From assembly GCA_035532935.1 (NCBI GenBank), contig DATKQE010000013.1, positions 1-64,000 on the forward strand: 64,000 nt of DNA, written 5' to 3'. This document shows positions 62,716 to 64,000 of this stretch, in pieces. Position 1 is the first letter of the stretch. The number at the start of each line of letters is the position of its first letter. The stretch comes from DATJLY01 sp035532935. GTDB taxonomy: Bacteria; Pseudomonadota; Alphaproteobacteria; ATCC43930; CGMCC-115725. The notes beneath the pieces were generated by a model, which was not told the origin of the DNA, searched no databases, and was given only the letters and a program-made list of their open reading frames with translations. Position numbers and translations under genes: made by a program.

Positions 62716-64000
62716 CCTGGCCGCAGCGCGCCGAATGCGCAGCGGCCTTGCAGGCGGTCGATGCATTGCTCGTCGCGACGCCCGATGCGCCGGAATTGCG
62801 GTTCCGGCGTGCCGGCCTGCTCGCCTCGCTCGGGCGTACCGAGGCGGCACAGCAGGACTATCTGGCGGTGCTGGCGCGCGAGCCGGCGCATTACGGCGCC
62901 CTCAACGATCTCGCCACGCTGCTCCATGCCGGCGGCTTTCGCAGCGCGGCGCGCCGGCTCTATGAAGAGGCCGCGCTGCGTCATCCGGCCAATCCCGCGC
63001 CCCACGTCAACCTGGCGAACATGCTGCTCGAAGACGGCGAGTTCGCGGCAGCGCGACGCGCCTACGAGGCGGCGCTGACGCTGGCGCCGACCCAGGCGGA
63101 GGCGCATCGGGGCCTGGCCCAGGCATTGGCCGAGCTTGGCGACGACGCGGCGGCGGCGCGGCACCGCGAGCTTGGATTTCGCGGGCACGCCGTGACTGCG
63201 CTACCCTATCGCGGCGCGGCGCAGCCGGTGCCGCTGCTGCTGCTCGTCTCGGCGCGGCGCGGCAATGCGCCGATGCAGCGCTTCATCGACGGCGCACGCT
63301 TCGGCGTTTTGGCGGTCGCGGCCGAATTCTTTGACCCCGACGCCGCGCTGCCGCCGCACTGCCTCATCCTCAACGCCATCGGCGACGCCGACCGTGATGC
63401 GGCGGCACTCGTCGCGGCCGCTGCGCTCGTCGCCCGCAGCGCGGCACCGGTGATCAACCCTCCCGAGCGGGTTCTCATCACGGCGCGCGATGGCAATGCA
63501 CGGCGCATGACCGGCATTCCCGGCGTGACCGTGCCGCGCATCGCCACACTGTCGCGCCAGGCGCTTGCCGGACCCGACGGCATCGCATTGCTGGCGCGCG
63601 CGGGCTTGCGGTTTCCGGTGCTGTTGCGCTCGCCCGGCTTTCACACCGGCCGCTATTTCGTTTGCGTCGAGCACGCGGCGGCGCTGCCGGCGGCCGCGTC
63701 GGGCCTGCCGGGAGACATGCTGGCGGCGATCGAATTCCTCGATGCGACGGGGCCCGACGGCGGGGTGCGCAAATATCGCGTGATGATGATCAACGGCGTC
63801 CTCTATCCGCTTCACCTCGCGATCGCCGATCAGTGGAAGGTGCACTACTTCACCGCCGGCATGGCGGACCACGCGGCGCATCGCCAGGAAGAAGAGGCGT
63901 TCCTGACCGATATGGACCGCGTCCTCGGGATCAAGGCAGTGACGGCGCTCGAGCGAATTCGCGATCGGCTCGGCCTCGATTACGCGGGCATCGATTTCGC
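62712..64000 (+). CDS. TPR protein fused to an ATP-grasp-like domain (partial)
   Basis: The frame opens with GTG at 62712 and is open to the window edge (429 codons). Residues 1-165 form TPR-like repeats (AHYGALNDLATLLHAGGFRSAA, PHVNLANMLLEDGEFAAARR, EAHRGLAQALAELGD). Residues 170-429 resemble ATP-grasp ligases: VINPPERVLIT, MTGIPGVTVPRI, then KYRVMMINGVLYPLHLAI, a lid-like VHYFTAGM and RLGLDYAGIDF at the end seen. The metal-binding end of the domain lies beyond the window. A ligase that recognises peptide or protein substrates through its TPRs is possible. It overlaps the acetyltransferase gene. Confidence 0.8.
   Translation, partial: MTWPQRAECAAALQAVDALLVATPDAPELRFRRAGLLASLGRTEAAQQDYLAVLAREPAHYGALNDLATLLHAGGFRSAARRLYEEAALRHPANPAPHVNLANMLLEDGEFAAARRAYEAALTLAPTQAEAHRGLAQALAELGDDAAAARHRELGFRGHAVTALPYRGAAQPVPLLLLVSARRGNAPMQRFIDGARFGVLAVAAEFFDPDAALPPHCLILNAIGDADRDAAALVAAAALVARSAAPVINPPERVLITARDGNARRMTGIPGVTVPRIATLSRQALAGPDGIALLARAGLRFPVLLRSPGFHTGRYFVCVEHAAALPAAASGLPGDMLAAIEFLDATGPDGGVRKYRVMMINGVLYPLHLAIADQWKVHYFTAGMADHAAHRQEEEAFLTDMDRVLGIKAVTALERIRDRLGLDYAGIDF

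Overview
The window is about 64 kb of GC-rich bacterial chromosome, most likely from an alphaproteobacterium (Rhodospirillales-like or a neighbouring order). Support for this: the gene order rpmF-plsX-fabH-ihfA-merR, the block hom-glpX-recJ, a ribosomal protein S9 with a long N-terminal extension, a class I PHA synthase, and a SUF operon led by an Rrf2 regulator and closed by sufU/sufT. The assignment comes from gene order and protein character only; there is no rRNA here.

Layout. 1-365: left end of an IS21-family element. 372-5566: a catabolic-looking cluster (solute-binding protein, two PF04909 amidohydrolases, VOC protein, RidA-like protein) around a TetR gene, with one near-identical palindromic operator in front of each amidohydrolase. 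5567-6667: a gene-poor scar next to tRNA-Arg, holding a single type I-E CRISPR repeat. 7083-28554: mostly housekeeping (lipid and fatty-acid synthesis, IHF, L13/S9, argC, PHA synthase, hom, glpX, recJ, asnB) mixed with two solute-binding proteins that have no neighbouring permease. 28737-36064: tRNA-Glu, then an RND efflux operon divergent from a sulfide-response operon (BigR/SqrR-type repressor, DUF2892, SQR-like flavoprotein, DUF302, thioredoxin). 36209-42317: an accessory stretch with a HAF/FG-GAP repeat protein, AraC + cupin genes, and a serine recombinase that runs into tRNA-Ser. 42378-55714: oxygenases, dehydrogenases, modAB with a short ModE-like regulator, a two-component system preceded by a tiny membrane-protein ORF, acyl-CoA dehydrogenase, a nucleotidyltransferase and a MetE-core protein. 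55847-62000: the complete rrf2-sufBCDSUT operon. 62107-64000: an acetyltransferase overlapping a TPR/ATP-grasp-like gene that runs off the window.

Most interesting points: the shared TetR operators flanking the amidohydrolases; the SqrR-like two-cysteine repressor between an RND pump and an SQR-like operon; the TPR/ATP-grasp fusion; a perfect 11-bp inverted repeat over the suf promoter; several RBS-preceded micro-ORFs; and the recombinase frame that has no stop before it enters tRNA-Ser.
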